64,000 nucleotides of DNA from Sulfitobacter pontiacus. GTDB taxonomy: Bacteria; Pseudomonadota; Alphaproteobacteria; Rhodobacterales; Rhodobacteraceae. Positions 9,131 to 26,636 of this stretch are shown here, piece after piece. The stretch is taken from positions 682,001 through 746,000 of the forward strand of contig NZ_CP160849.1 of assembly GCF_040790665.1 (NCBI RefSeq), read 5' to 3'. The position numbers and the translations under genes are program-made. A model generated the notes under the pieces. It saw nothing but the letters and a program-made list of their open reading frames with translations. It did not search any database and had not been told where the DNA came from. Within the stretch, counting starts at the first letter, position 1; each line of letters starts with the position of its first letter.

Positions 9131-9195
9131 GGGCGGTGGGTTGGACACCCACCCTACGGTTTGGGTAGGGCGGGGTTATCCCCGCCGTCCCAGTT
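9131..9195. repeat. REP-like element of three adjacent hairpins between fusA and tuf
   Basis: Three short inverted repeats lie back to back: GGTGGGT-TGGAC-ACCCACC, then CCCTAC-GGTTTG-GTAGGG, then GGCGGGG-TTAT-CCCCGCC. They fill most of the 104-base fusA-tuf spacer. The style recalls intergenic palindromic repeats common in Rhodobacterales genomes. A copy number cannot be judged from this window, where I see only this one. Confidence 0.6.
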
Positions 9196-9210
9196 ATTGC
9201 AACGCGCCAG

Positions 9211-11337
9211 TTACGCGAATTTCGCTTGGATCTCGTCAGAGATGTTCTGCGGAACAGGTTCGTAGTGCGAGAACTGCATGGTGAAGTTCGCACGACCCGA
9301 CGACATCGAACGCAGCGTGTTGATGTAGCCGAACATGTTGGCCAGCGGCACCTGTGCGTCGATCGCGATTGCGTTCCCGCGTGTGTCCTGACCCTGAACC
9401 TGACCGCGACGCGATGTCAGATCGCCGATGATCCCGCCTGTGTAGTCCTCAGGGGTGATAACTTCGACTTTCATGATCGGTTCGAGCAGTTTCGCACCAG
9501 CTTTACGCATGCCTTCGCGCATACCCATACGGGCCGCGATTTCAAACGCCAGAACGCTGGAGTCAACGTCGTGGAATTTACCGTCGATCAGAGCAACCTT
9601 GAAGTCGATGACCGGGAAGCCCGCCAAAGGACCGGAGTCCATGACCGAGTTGATCCCTTTTTCGACGCCCGGGATGTATTCTTTCGGAACGGCACCACCA
9701 ACGATGCGGCTTTCGAAGGAATAGCCTTCGCCTGGCTCGGTTGGCATCAGGATCATCTTCACCTCGGCGAACTGACCGGAACCACCGGACTGTTTCTTGT
9801 GGGTGTAGGTGATTTCTGCTTCGCGCGAGATGGTCTCGCGGTAGGCAACCTGAGGCGCACCGATGTTCGCTTCAACTTTGAATTCACGACGCAGACGGTC
9901 CACCAGAATGTCGAGGTGAAGTTCGCCCATGCCCTTCATGATGGTCTGACCGGATTCCAGATCCGTTTCAACGCGGAAGGAGGGGTCTTCTGCAGCCAGA
10001 CGCGCCAGACCGGTGGACATCTTCTCTTGGTCAGCCTTGGTTTTAGGCTCAACCGCGATTTCGATAACCGGATCGGGGAAGGTCATTGTTTCAAGAACAA
10101 CAGGATCGTTGACGGCGCAAAGCGTGTCACCGGTTGTTGTGTCTTTCAGACCTGCCAGCGCGATGATGTCGCCCGCGAACGCTTCTTGAATCTCTTCACG
10201 ATCGTTCGAGTGCATCATCATCATACGACCGACGCGCTCTTTCTTACCTTTGGTGGAGTTCAAGAGCGTGTCGCCCTTGTTCAGCACACCGGAGTAGATG
10301 CGGGTAAAGGTCAGCGAGCCAACAAAGGGGTCGTTCATGATTTTGAACGCCAGACCGGAGAAGGCCATGTCGTCATCCGCACGGCGTGGGATGTTACGTG
10401 TCTCTGTCTCGTCGCCTGGTTTGAAGCCCATGTAGTCAACAACGTCCATCGGGGATGGCAGATAGTCGATTACAGCGTTCAACAGAGGCTGAACACCTTT
10501 GTTTTTGAACGCGGAGCCGCAGAGTACGGGGATGAACTTGATCGCCAGTGTCCCTTTACGGATCAGACCGCGCAGGGTGTCGACGTCAGGCTCTGCGCCG
10601 TCCATCAGGTAGTTTTCCATGGCTTCGTCATCCATCTCGACCGCAGTCTCGATCAGATGCGCGCGCCATTCGTCGGCCAGGTCTTTCAACTCGGCACGGA
10701 TTTCGCGTTGTTCCCAGCTCGCGCCAAGATCTTCACCGGCCCAGACCCATTCTTTCATGGTGACCAGATCGATCATGCCTTCCAGCTCGGTTTCGGCACC
10801 GATCGGGATCTGGATCGGCGCAGGTGTCGCACCGGTACGGTCTTTGATCATCTTCACGCAGTTGAAGAAGTCAGCGCCGATTTTGTCCATTTTGTTGACG
10901 AAAACGATGCGTGGAACCTTGTAGCGGTCCGCTTGGCGCCAAACGGTTTCGGTCTGGGGCTCAACACCGGCGTTGGCGTCAAGAACAGCAACCGCGCCGT
11001 CAAGAACGGCCAGCGAACGTTCAACTTCGATGGTGAAGTCAACGTGGCCGGGGGTGTCGATGATGTTCATCCGGTACTTGGTGTCGGATGTCGCGTCGGC
11101 TGTTGGCTCTTCCTGGCGCTGCCAGAAAGTTGTCGTCGCAGCGGAGGTAATTGTAATACCGCGTTCCTGCTCCTGCTCCATCCAGTCCATCGTGGCGGCA
11201 CCGTCGTGCACTTCGCCGATGTTGTGGGACTTACCAGTGTAAAACAGGATCCGTTCGGAGCAGGTTGTTTTGCCTGCGTCGATGTGGGCCATGATGCCGA
11301 AATTGCGGTAGCGTGAGAGCGGATAGTCGCGTGCCAT
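9211..11337 (-). CDS. fusA: elongation factor G
   Basis: EF-G of 708 residues, the GTPase that drives tRNA-mRNA translocation and, with RRF, ribosome recycling. The P-loop AHIDAGKTT lies at about residues 17-25, followed by DTPGHVDF near 95 and NKMD near 149. Five-domain length is normal. It lies in the str cluster between rpsG and tuf, about 83 bases after rpsG, in the usual bacterial order rpsL-rpsG-fusA-tuf. Confidence 0.98.
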   Translation of the reverse strand: MARDYPLSRYRNFGIMAHIDAGKTTCSERILFYTGKSHNIGEVHDGAATMDWMEQEQERGITITSAATTTFWQRQEEPTADATSDTKYRMNIIDTPGHVDFTIEVERSLAVLDGAVAVLDANAGVEPQTETVWRQADRYKVPRIVFVNKMDKIGADFFNCVKMIKDRTGATPAPIQIPIGAETELEGMIDLVTMKEWVWAGEDLGASWEQREIRAELKDLADEWRAHLIETAVEMDDEAMENYLMDGAEPDVDTLRGLIRKGTLAIKFIPVLCGSAFKNKGVQPLLNAVIDYLPSPMDVVDYMGFKPGDETETRNIPRRADDDMAFSGLAFKIMNDPFVGSLTFTRIYSGVLNKGDTLLNSTKGKKERVGRMMMMHSNDREEIQEAFAGDIIALAGLKDTTTGDTLCAVNDPVVLETMTFPDPVIEIAVEPKTKADQEKMSTGLARLAAEDPSFRVETDLESGQTIMKGMGELHLDILVDRLRREFKVEANIGAPQVAYRETISREAEITYTHKKQSGGSGQFAEVKMILMPTEPGEGYSFESRIVGGAVPKEYIPGVEKGINSVMDSGPLAGFPVIDFKVALIDGKFHDVDSSVLAFEIAARMGMREGMRKAGAKLLEPIMKVEVITPEDYTGGIIGDLTSRRGQVQGQDTRGNAIAIDAQVPLANMFGYINTLRSMSSGRANFTMQFSHYEPVPQNISDEIQAKFA

Positions 11338-11420
11338 TGGGCTGCTTCCTCGAATATATCTGAAACGGATAAATCGCGCCCCGGGGTGGGACGCGACGGG
11401 AACGGCTTATGCCGCCCGAA

Positions 11421-11891
<471 letters not shown>

Positions 11892-12067
11892 TTAAAGCTC
11901 CTAATTGTCAGTTGCCGAGGAAGGTTTGGTCCAGTGCGTCTGGTGCATATTGCACCCCGATCGTCCGGCGCTCAGTCTTACTCGGCTCACTCCCTTACGG
12001 GAAAACATGGCGGGCGGCGGGATCCGGCATCGTGTATCCGCGATGCGCGACCCCAAACCGACCCAAA
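11892..12067 (-). promoter_or_regulatory. structured rpsL-rpsG spacer, candidate S7 site
   Basis: Two inverted repeats are visible: GGTGCA-TAT-TGCACC at 11942-11956 and GCATCG-TGTATCCG-CGATGC at 12027-12046. In Escherichia coli this spacer is where S7 represses translation. Sequence similarity to that site was not established; the inference is positional. Confidence 0.35.
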
Positions 12068-12439
12068 TTACTTTGGCTTCTTTGCACCATATTTGGAGCG
12101 ACGCTGCTTACGGTCTTTAACGCCTTGCGTATCGAGAACACCGCGCAGGATGTGATAGCGCACACCGGGAAGGTCTTTTACACGGCCGCCGCGGATCAGA
12201 ACAACGGAGTGTTCTTGCAGGTTGTGCGATTCACCCGGGATGTAGCTGATGACTTCGAAACCGTTGGTCAGGCGCACTTTGGCAACCTTACGCATGGCCG
12301 AGTTCGGCTTCTTAGGTGTGGTGGTGTAAACACGTGTACAAACGCCGCGCTTTTGCGGGCATTCTTGCAGGTGCATGGATTTCGAACGTTTGATTTTAGG
12401 CTGGCGCGGTTTGCGGATCAGCTGTTGGATCGTTGGCAT
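12068..12439 (-). CDS. rpsL: 30S ribosomal protein S12
   Basis: S12 of 123 residues, a decoding-centre protein that controls tRNA selection accuracy. I start at the ATG at 12439 ([12 protein letters not shown]), the conserved family start; upstream open codons are leader. The two positions where streptomycin-resistance changes arise, K43 ([10 protein letters not shown]) and K88 (GGRVKDLPG), are both lysine, so the protein looks streptomycin-sensitive. It is the first gene of the str unit, with a strong promoter about 265 bases upstream. Confidence 0.97.
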   Translation of the reverse strand: MPTIQQLIRKPRQPKIKRSKSMHLQECPQKRGVCTRVYTTTPKKPNSAMRKVAKVRLTNGFEVISYIPGESHNLQEHSVVLIRGGRVKDLPGVRYHILRGVLDTQGVKDRKQRRSKYGAKKPK

Positions 12440-12703
12440 TCCGGTTTTATCCCCGTTTAGCTCACATAAGTGGTGCAGCGGGGCGGACCCCAGTGCGGTT
12501 TCAAATTCGGTCACTTCGCACGTCCACGAAGCCTATCTTTCGCCCTACACCACTGGCGCAAAGCAAAATCACCGCAGCGTTCCCGTACCGAGGAAAACGA
12601 AGCGGTGGGGTAACAGAGGATCGAGTCAGCAGTAGACCGGATCGTGACCACAGTAGATATGATGTCGGCAAAGCAGGGCGACCCCCGCATCCGAGATAAG
12701 GGG
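12440..12703 (-). other. long untranslated leader of the str unit
   Basis: The region between the predicted promoter and rpsL is about 255 bases, long for a ribosomal leader. I see no convincing reading frame with a ribosome-binding site in it and no strong hairpin with a T tract. The remaining bases up to 12843 are the upstream region shared with the divergent glycosyltransferase gene. Confidence 0.45.
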
Positions 12704-12732
12704 CGTATAGGCAGAGTCGTCCACGCTGTCAA
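12704..12732 (-). promoter_or_regulatory. sigma-70 type promoter of the str unit
   Basis: The minus strand carries a perfect TTGACA, a 17-base spacer and TATACG. This is the best promoter match in the window and drives rpsL-rpsG-fusA-tuf. Confidence 0.75.
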
Positions 12733-12843
12733 CAGCCCCCGCCCCCAAGCCGCCCATGGCACGCCAAACGGGTATTCCGCCTTGCAAGATACCCCGGCTA
12801 CCGCGCATATTTATGCCACATTATTCGGACAGGGCGGATCACG

Positions 12844-13650
12844 ATGCAGGTACTTGGGCTATGCCGCTTTTCCTATCCGGCGCTTGGCGGGTTTCAGGTC
12901 GGGCATGACACCACCGCTGATCGTATCGCCTACCTTTATGATCCCGCGCGGCTTGAAGAAAGGTTCCGCCTGTTCGAAACCGTCGCCCTACCCTGTCTGA
13001 TGGCGCAAACAGACCCGGATTTCGAGATGATCGTGCTGGTCGGCGATCGTTTTCCCCCTGTCCATCTGGAACGGCTGAAGGCCCTGCTCGCCCCCCTGCC
13101 CCAAGCGCGGATTGTGGTAGAGCCGCCACGCCCGCACCGCGAGGTGATGAAAGAGATTCTAAACAAGGCCCGCCACGCGCGCTCTGAACCCTGTGTGCAA
13201 TTCCGCTTTGATGACGACGACGCAATTGCGGTCGATTTCGTGGCCAAGTTACGTAAAGCTGTTGATGACGCCGCCCCGCTCCTGGTCCAGCACAAGTCCG
13301 TCGCGCTTGACTGGAACAAGGGCTACGTGGCCGAGTTCGGTGCAGATGGCATCGCGGCGACCCCGTCGTTCCGGCCGTTCTACACCGCGGCGTTGGCAAT
13401 GTTCGTGAACGCGGGGTGTCCGCTTACGATCATGAACTTTGCCCATGACAAGCTGCCCCGCTTCATGCCTGCGCTGAGCTTTCCCGACCCTGCGATGTAT
13501 GTCCGCGGCCACAACGGATTTAACGATTCACGCCAAAAGAATGCACGGGCGGTCGACCTATCCCCCCTCAGCCCCGAGGAAGAGATCTTGTTCAAGGACC
13601 GCTTTGCCATCGACATCGACACTGTGCGCCGCGTCTTTGCCAAAGGTTAA
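12844..13650 (+). CDS. putative rhamnosyltransferase family glycosyltransferase
   Basis: A 268-residue soluble protein resembling the putative rhamnosyl transferase family (PF11316). The N terminus (residues 1-25) has the family's LGLCRFSYPALGGFQ pattern, followed by an RLFETVALPCLMAQTDPDF region. A run of four aspartates (residues 123-126, in QFRFDDDDAIA) occupies the place of the metal- and nucleotide-sugar-binding DXD motif of GT-A enzymes. A cell-envelope or secreted polysaccharide is the likely acceptor, but the sugar is a guess. It is read divergently from rpsL, and its stop overlaps the convergent transporter gene by four bases. Confidence 0.75.
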   Translation: MQVLGLCRFSYPALGGFQVGHDTTADRIAYLYDPARLEERFRLFETVALPCLMAQTDPDFEMIVLVGDRFPPVHLERLKALLAPLPQARIVVEPPRPHREVMKEILNKARHARSEPCVQFRFDDDDAIAVDFVAKLRKAVDDAAPLLVQHKSVALDWNKGYVAEFGADGIAATPSFRPFYTAALAMFVNAGCPLTIMNFAHDKLPRFMPALSFPDPAMYVRGHNGFNDSRQKNARAVDLSPLSPEEEILFKDRFAIDIDTVRRVFAKG

Positions 13651-14525
13651 AGCGGCGGCAGCGGGCGGGTGGTGATGCGTTCACGGTAGAGTGTGAACAG
13701 CCCCGTCGCAGCGACGATAGATGCCCCGGCGAGTGTTGACGGCACCGGCCAGTCGCCGAACACCAACCACCCGAGAATAAGCGCCCAGATCAGCCCCGTA
13801 TAGCGGAACGGCGCGATGAACGATACGTCGCCCACCCGCATCGTCTGCACGCTGAAATAATACCCCATCAGCACAAAGACCGCGGCCGCCGTAATGGCGA
13901 CCCAATGCGCGGAAGAGACCGGAGCCCACGGCGTGGTGAACTGCGCGAAGGTCGAAAACCCCGTCACGGCCAGCACAGCGGCGAAGGTCACGGTCATCGA
14001 CGGCACCTCTTTCGACAGGCGACGGGTGCTGAGGTCGCGCACGGTGACAAAGAACACCGCGATCAGCGCGTAGATCGACCAGATGTTGAAGCCCTCGGTG
14101 CCCGGCTTGACGATCAGCATCACGCCGAAGAACCCCACAAGGATCGCAGAGAAGCGCCGCCAGCCGACCTTTTCGCGATAGACCAGCGCCGCGCCCAAAG
14201 TCACCGTCAGCGGCAGGGACTGCAGAATGGCGCTAAGGTTCGCCAAGGGCATATTGAACAACGCGGTCACGAAGAAAAAGCTCGCCCCGACTTCGGCACC
14301 AGACCGGATTGCGACCAGTTTCCAATCGCGCCGGCTAAGACGCAGGTGCATCGGGCCGAGCCGCCCCCATAGCATCACGATCAACGAGATAGAGATCACA
14401 CCGCGCAAGAACAGCAGTTGGAACAGGGGCACCGCCCCGCCGGTCGTCTTGGTCATCGTGTCGTTCAACACAAAGGCCGCCATGGAGCCCATCATGAAAA
14501 GTGCTCCGGCAAGGTTTGGCGACAT
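13647..14525 (-). CDS. EamA-family (DMT) transporter
   Basis: An inner-membrane protein of 292 residues with about ten hydrophobic helices arranged as two EamA repeats (about 5-140 and 150-285), the layout of the drug/metabolite transporter superfamily. Conserved features include GxxPLFQLLFLRG near residue 35, PLANLSAILQSLP in helix 4, and the final SFIAPFRYTGLIWALILGWLVFGDWP. The substrate is unknown. It converges on the glycosyltransferase gene, sharing the palindromic TTAA at the stops, and lies downstream of the rpoC terminator. Confidence 0.85.
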   Translation of the reverse strand: MSPNLAGALFMMGSMAAFVLNDTMTKTTGGAVPLFQLLFLRGVISISLIVMLWGRLGPMHLRLSRRDWKLVAIRSGAEVGASFFFVTALFNMPLANLSAILQSLPLTVTLGAALVYREKVGWRRFSAILVGFFGVMLIVKPGTEGFNIWSIYALIAVFFVTVRDLSTRRLSKEVPSMTVTFAAVLAVTGFSTFAQFTTPWAPVSSAHWVAITAAAVFVLMGYYFSVQTMRVGDVSFIAPFRYTGLIWALILGWLVFGDWPVPSTLAGASIVAATGLFTLYRERITTRPLPPL

Positions 14526-14635
14526 CGGGTGGCTTTCAGTTTATTAGGTTGGCTTATCATTGGCGCAAGCCGCGGTGGAAAACCAGCCCACCGGCGCAAA
14601 TTTTCGACGCTATTTCATCCCCCTGCCCCACAACG

Positions 14636-14664
14636 AAAAACCCCCGCCGATCTCTCGGCGGGGG
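14636..14664 (-). terminator. terminator of the rpoBC unit
   Basis: A perfect 10-bp stem (CCCCCGCCGA, loop GATC region, TCGGCGGGGG) is followed on the minus strand by TTTTTCGTTG. It lies 29 bases after the rpoC stop. Confidence 0.9.
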
Positions 14665-14692
14665 CTCTGTTGGTCAGGTTTCAAGCCTAGGC

Positions 14693-18940
<4,248 letters not shown>

Positions 18941-18973
18941 CTTAAATCCTTAGATAAGTCTCGAAAGCGGAGG

Positions 18974-19034
18974 GAGTGAGGTGTTTCCTGCTTCAGGAAA
19001 CGGTCCGGGGTTTATGAAAACCCCGGCGCGTGCC

Positions 19035-19040
<6 letters not shown>
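18974..19040 (-). promoter_or_regulatory. predicted three-way junction between rpoB and rpoC
   Basis: An outer 8-bp stem (GAGTGAGG at 18974-18981 with CCTCACTC at 19033-19040) encloses two perfect hairpins. One is GTTTCCTG-CTT-CAGGAAAC (18983-19001), the other CCGGGGTTT-ATGA-AAACCCCGG (19005-19026). The outer stem includes the rpoB stop codon (19035-19037). There is no T tract, so it is not a simple terminator. A processing site or translational control element is possible. Confidence 0.65.
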
Positions 19041-23171
<4,131 letters not shown>

Positions 23172-23310
23172 GTGTCTGTCACCTTTCGTATCTCTTGCCG
23201 AGCTCGCCATCACCGGGGCCGTGATGCGCGCCCATAAGAGCGGTAAATCCTGATCAATTCTTGAGGCACGTCCCACCGTACCTCTTCCGACCACTAGGAC
23301 CTATCCAGAG

Positions 23311-23332
23311 AAGTATTTCGCGCGAAATACTT
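23311..23332. repeat. perfect 22-bp palindrome in the rplL-rpoB spacer
   Basis: AAGTATTTCGCGCGAAATACTT reads the same on both strands. It lies about 140 bases before the rpoB start. It could be a dimeric protein site or, as RNA, an 8- to 11-bp hairpin such as an RNase III site, which E. coli has in the same spacer. Confidence 0.6.
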
Positions 23333-23345
23333 TTCAAAACAGATC

Positions 23346-23375
23346 AGGCTGGACAGGGAATTCCCCGTCCAGCCT
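23346..23375 (-). terminator. hairpin after rplL, candidate attenuator
   Basis: On the minus strand AGGCTGGAC, one mismatch, GGG, loop AATT, CCC, then GTCCAGCCT forms a 12-bp stem. The bases after it (GATCTGTTTTG) make only a weak T tract, which fits partial termination between the abundant rplJL message and rpoBC. Confidence 0.55.
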
Positions 23376-23455
23376 TAATTTTTATGGGCTTGCCCAAAGC
23401 TTTACAAACTTCGGTCTGCTTTCATCAAGCAAAAACAGCACCCAGATCTAATGGC

Positions 23456-23827
23456 TTAGGCCAGTTCGATCTCTGCGCCAGCTGCTTCCAGCTTGGCTTT
23501 GATGTCTTCGGCTTCGGCTTTGTCGATGCCTTCTTTGATCTTGCCGCCAGCTTCAACCAGATCTTTGGCTTCTTTCAGGCCCAGACCGGTGATGCCGCGA
23601 ACTTCTTTGATCACGTTGATTTTGGATGCGCCGGCGTTCTTCAGAACGACGTCGAATTCAGTTTTCTCTTCAGCAGCCGCGCCTGCATCGGCAGGGCCAG
23701 CCATCATCACTGCGCCGCCAGCTGCGGGCTCGATGCCATACTCGTCTTTGAGGATGGTTTTCAGTTCTTGTGCTTCCAGCAGTGTCAGACCAACGATGTC
23801 TTCTGCCAGTTTTTTCAGATCAGCCAT
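23456..23827 (-). CDS. rplL: 50S ribosomal protein L7/L12
   Basis: L7/L12 of 123 residues, the multicopy stalk protein that recruits translation GTPases. The N-terminal dimerisation helix ([20 protein letters not shown]) is followed by an Ala/Gly-rich hinge at about residues 36-52 and the conserved C-terminal domain with [20 protein letters not shown] and [12 protein letters not shown]. It lies 75 bases after rplJ, whose product anchors four to six copies on the ribosome. Confidence 0.98.
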   Translation of the reverse strand: MADLKKLAEDIVGLTLLEAQELKTILKDEYGIEPAAGGAVMMAGPADAGAAAEEKTEFDVVLKNAGASKINVIKEVRGITGLGLKEAKDLVEAGGKIKEGIDKAEAEDIKAKLEAAGAEIELA

Positions 23828-23902
23828 GTTTAGCTCTTTCCGTTAACGATATGTGTGTTCCAACGCGAGTGTTCAACCCTGCGCCAGCTTGACGATATTG
23901 CT

Positions 23903-24418
23903 TTACGCAGCCGCCTTGTCCTCGATGGTGGACAAGATGGAAGCGATGTTGCTTGCAGGTGCGCCAATGGCCCCGGCGATGTTGGAAGCAGGTGCGCCCA
24001 GCATACCCGCGATGGTGGAGATAAGCTCCTCCCGCGAAGGCATCTTGGACACGGCTTCAACACCGGCGACATCCAGTGCGTTCTCACCCATTGCGCCGCC
24101 GAGAATGACAAACTTTTGATTCTCTTTAGCGAATTCCTGAGCGACCTTGGCAGCTGCCACGGGGTCTTCGGAATAGGTCAGAACGGTCATACCCGTCAGG
24201 AGATCTGCAATGCTTTCGCATGGCTTTCCGTCTAGGGCAATTTTGGCGAGCCTGTTTTTGGCAACACGCACGGCCCCGCCCGCAGCGCGAGCGCGCGCAC
24301 GAAGGTCCTGCATATCAGCAACTGTCAGGCCGACGTAGTGGCTTACCACAACGACGCCAGAGCTTTCGAAGATTTGGCCGAGCTCTTCGACCAACTGTTC
24401 TTTCTGGGCTCTATCCAC
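23903..24418 (-). CDS. rplJ: 50S ribosomal protein L10
   Basis: L10 of 171 residues, the base of the ribosomal stalk. It starts with GTG at 24418 ([13 protein letters not shown]), preceded by GGAGT at a seven-base spacing. The [16 protein letters not shown] region near residue 25 and [12 protein letters not shown] near residue 55 are typical. The C-terminal helix is Ala-rich and binds L7/L12 dimers. In enterics L10-L12 represses its own mRNA at the leader; the 325-base region before this gene contains direct repeats and a hairpin that could serve this purpose. Confidence 0.97.
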   Translation of the reverse strand: MDRAQKEQLVEELGQIFESSGVVVVSHYVGLTVADMQDLRARARAAGGAVRVAKNRLAKIALDGKPCESIADLLTGMTVLTYSEDPVAAAKVAQEFAKENQKFVILGGAMGENALDVAGVEAVSKMPSREELISTIAGMLGAPASNIAGAIGAPASNIASILSTIEDKAAA

Positions 24419-24743
24419 AGTTTCACTCCAAATCTGGGGGTTACCCCCCGGCTCAATTAAGTCCGCTTACGCGAACAGTCTTGGTCCATTTTACGGGAAT
24501 AAGCCAAAATAGCCCCACGCTTACGCGAACGGTAATTCTTGCATCTCCCATCTCAGAAAGGAATTAAGGCTTGCGCCACCCTTCGTCTCGGACAGAAGAC
24601 TCACCATGCGATGCATAGTGAATCGAGGGCTTCTTAGGGAATGCAGCGCGGAATGCCAAGGGGAAACTCGACTTTCTTGCGCGGAGTTTAAGCTAATCTG
24701 TTTCAAACGCCAACAGACCGCGCTTAGCCGGCAGGTTTCCGCA
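24419..24743 (-). promoter_or_regulatory. rplJ leader with promoter candidate, direct repeats and hairpin
   Basis: The spacer holds no gene. A candidate promoter (TTGGCG, 17 bases, TAAACT) lies at 24685-24713 on the minus strand. A 16-base direct repeat, CGCTTACGCGAACRGT in plus-strand reading, occurs at 24464-24479 and 24518-24533. A GGGGG-TAA-CCCCC hairpin lies at 24435-24449, about 15 bases before the GTG start. The arrangement suits autoregulation by L10-L12, but this is inference. Confidence 0.5.
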
Positions 24744-24780
24744 TAAAAAAATCCCCGCATCGGATGACCAATGCGGGGAT
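24744..24780 (-). terminator. terminator of the rplK-rplA unit
   Basis: A perfect 10-bp stem (ATCCCCGCAT with ATGCGGGGAT, ten-base loop) is followed on the minus strand by a run of seven T. It separates rplKA from rplJL. Confidence 0.9.
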
Positions 24781-24817
24781 CTGATCGCAGGCGCAGGACT
24801 GCGCCTATCGCTGGACC

Positions 24818-25516
24818 TTACTCGGTTACAGCGTTGTCGACTTCTACAGTCACACCTGGGCCCATTGTGGAGCTCAGCGCGATCTTTTTCATGTAGGCAC
24901 CCTTGGAGCCGGTAGGCTTGGCTTTGGACACGGCACCAACAAAGGCACGTACGTTTTCAACCAGCTTGACTTCGTCAAAGGACAGTTTGCCGATGCCAGC
25001 ATGCACAACGCCGCCTTTTTCAGCTTTGAATTGAACCTGACCGCCTTTAGCAGCTTCAACAGCTTCTTTGATGTCCATTGTAACTGTGCCGACTTTTGGG
25101 TTTGGCATCAGGTTACGTGGGCCAAGAACCTTACCAAGACGACCAACGATGGGCATCATGTCAGGTGTCGCGATGCAGCGATCAAAGTCGATCTTGCCGC
25201 CTTGGACAGCTTCCATCAGGTCTTCGGCACCAACGATGTCGGCACCTGCTGCTTGTGCTTCGTCAGCCTTGGGGCCACGGGCGAATACAGCAACGCGAAC
25301 GGATTTACCGGTGCCGTTTGGCAGGCCGACAACGCCGCGAACCATTTGGTCGGCGTGACGGGGGTCAACACCGAGGTTCATCGCGATTTCGATGGTTTCG
25401 TCAAATTTCGCGGTTGCGTTGGCTTTGATCAGTGCGACTGCTTCTTCAACGGTCAGATCTTCTTTGCCTACGAATGCTTCGCGTGCGGCGCGGGTGCGTT
25501 TTCCGAGTTTTGCCAT
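24818..25516 (-). CDS. rplA: 50S ribosomal protein L1
   Basis: L1 of 232 residues, forming the mobile stalk near the E site. In enterics it represses rplK-rplA translation. The family signatures [20 protein letters not shown] near residue 51 and [20 protein letters not shown] near residue 118 are present. The start ATG ([15 protein letters not shown]) lies one base after the rplK stop, so the two genes are probably translated together. Confidence 0.98.
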   Translation of the reverse strand: MAKLGKRTRAAREAFVGKEDLTVEEAVALIKANATAKFDETIEIAMNLGVDPRHADQMVRGVVGLPNGTGKSVRVAVFARGPKADEAQAAGADIVGAEDLMEAVQGGKIDFDRCIATPDMMPIVGRLGKVLGPRNLMPNPKVGTVTMDIKEAVEAAKGGQVQFKAEKGGVVHAGIGKLSFDEVKLVENVRAFVGAVSKAKPTGSKGAYMKKIALSSTMGPGVTVEVDNAVTE

Positions 25517-25517
25517 C

Positions 25518-25943
25518 TTACTTAACCTCGATGCCCATGGAGCGGGCAGAGCCCAGAATGATTTTCATCGCGGATTCAACATCCACAGCGCTCAGGTCGG
25601 CCATTTTGGCTTCTGCGATTTCGCGCAGTTGCTTGGTGGTCACGGTGCCGACGGTCTCGCGGCTTGGTGTTTTCGCGCCGGAGTTAACCTTGGCAGCTTT
25701 CTTCAGGTAGTAGGACGCAGGAGGCGTCTTGATGTCCATGGTGAAGGACTTGTCCTGATAGTAGCTGATCACGGTCGGGCAAGGGGCACCTGGCTCCATG
25801 TCCGCTGTCTTGGCGTTGAACGCCTTACAGAATTCCATGATGTTGATCCCGCGCTGACCCAATGCGGGGCCGACGGGTGGGGATGGGTTCGCTTGACCCG
25901 CTTTAACTTGCAACTTCATCGTACCGACGAGTTTCTTGGCCAT
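25518..25943 (-). CDS. rplK: 50S ribosomal protein L11
   Basis: L11 of 141 residues, at the GTPase-associated centre and needed for RelA-type stringent signalling and thiostrepton binding. The N-terminal [21 protein letters not shown] and the C-terminal [14 protein letters not shown] end ([11 protein letters not shown]) are typical. The proline-rich hinge is intact. It is the first gene of the rplKA pair, with an AAGGAG site and a stable GAAA-loop hairpin just upstream. Confidence 0.98.
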   Translation of the reverse strand: MAKKLVGTMKLQVKAGQANPSPPVGPALGQRGINIMEFCKAFNAKTADMEPGAPCPTVISYYQDKSFTMDIKTPPASYYLKKAAKVNSGAKTPSRETVGTVTTKQLREIAEAKMADLSAVDVESAMKIILGSARSMGIEVK

Positions 25944-25964
25944 TGGCCTTCTCCTTTTAATGTC

Positions 25965-25982
25965 GGTGAACTTTCGTTCACC
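25965..25982 (-). promoter_or_regulatory. GAAA tetraloop hairpin before rplK
   Basis: The minus-strand RNA reads GGTGAAC-GAAA-GTTCACC, a perfect 7-bp stem capped by a GNRA tetraloop. It ends about 22 bases before the rplK start codon, close to the ribosome-binding site. In enterics L1 binds the leader of this operon. Confidence 0.55.
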
Positions 25983-26062
25983 CTATACAACCACATCGCG
26001 ATGTGGCCGCTTGCTAGCGTGGTGCGGTTGGGCGGCGCGCCGCTGTCCCCTCCCACAAACGA

Positions 26063-26096
26063 ACGGTGTTGCCACCGTATGGCGGGTCGCCCCGCC
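26063..26096 (-). terminator. paired hairpins after nusG
   Basis: On the minus strand GGCGGG-GCGA-CCCGCC is followed two bases later by ACGGTG-GCAA-CACCGT. Both loops are GNRA type. The T tract after them is weak (TCGTTTGTGG), so this may be a processing or pausing structure and not an efficient terminator. Confidence 0.5.
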
Positions 26097-26102
26097 GATC
26101 GC

Positions 26103-26636
26103 TCAGACCTGTTTGTTGACCTGAGTGAATTCCAATTCGACCGGTGTTTCCCGGCCAAAGATCGACACCGACACCTTGAGGCGCTGGTTCTCGTCGTCGA
26201 CCTCTTCGATCATACCGTCGAAGTCTTCGAACGGGCCGTCCGCAACTTTGACCTTCTCACCCACTTCGAAGTGGATCAGCGTGCGTGGTGCTTCTTCGCC
26301 CTCTTGGACGCGGCCCAGGATCGCGGTGACCTCGGCGTCACGCATCGGCATCGGACGGCCCTGCGGCCCTAGGAAACCGGTGACGCGGTTGATCGAGTTG
26401 ATCAGGTGATACCCGCGATCAGACATCTCCATATGAACCAGGACATAGCCGGGCATAAAGCGACGCTCTGTCGTGACTTTCTTGCCGCGCCGGACCTCGA
26501 TCACCTCTTCGGTGGGGACCAGCACCTCGTCGATTTGGTCCTCAAGCTCTTGCTCGGCGACCGTGGTGCGGATTTGCTCGGCAATCTTCTTTTCGAAGTT
26601 CGACAAAACACTGACCGAATACCATCTTTTCGCCAT
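26103..26636 (-). CDS. nusG: transcription antitermination/termination factor NusG
   Basis: NusG of 177 residues, which binds the RNA polymerase clamp and links it to Rho or to the ribosome. I start at the ATG at 26636 ([17 protein letters not shown]); 54 upstream open codons are spacer. The NGN domain spans about residues 4-110, with the [12 protein letters not shown] core. The KOW domain lies at about residues 124-155 ([19 protein letters not shown]). It follows secE by about 205 bases and precedes rplK. Confidence 0.97.
   Translation of the reverse strand: MAKRWYSVSVLSNFEKKIAEQIRTTVAEQELEDQIDEVLVPTEEVIEVRRGKKVTTERRFMPGYVLVHMEMSDRGYHLINSINRVTGFLGPQGRPMPMRDAEVTAILGRVQEGEEAPRTLIHFEVGEKVKVADGPFEDFDGMIEEVDDENQRLKVSVSIFGRETPVELEFTQVNKQV

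Noticed and set aside
23172..23294. Longer N terminus for RpoB (and likewise for L2, S12, NusG, SecE, EF-Tu copy 1 and LepB)
   Set aside because: The added residues lack family similarity. The conserved starts MAQTFLG, MALKSYK, MPTIQQL, MAKRWYS, MATVNPL, MAKAKFE and MAAKEKS are the better choice, several of them with well-placed ribosome-binding sites.
24642..24660. A sigma-54 type promoter (TGGCA ... TGC) in the rplJ leader
   Set aside because: The GG to GC distance is one base too long for sigma-54, which tolerates no change, and ribosomal genes are not expected to use it.
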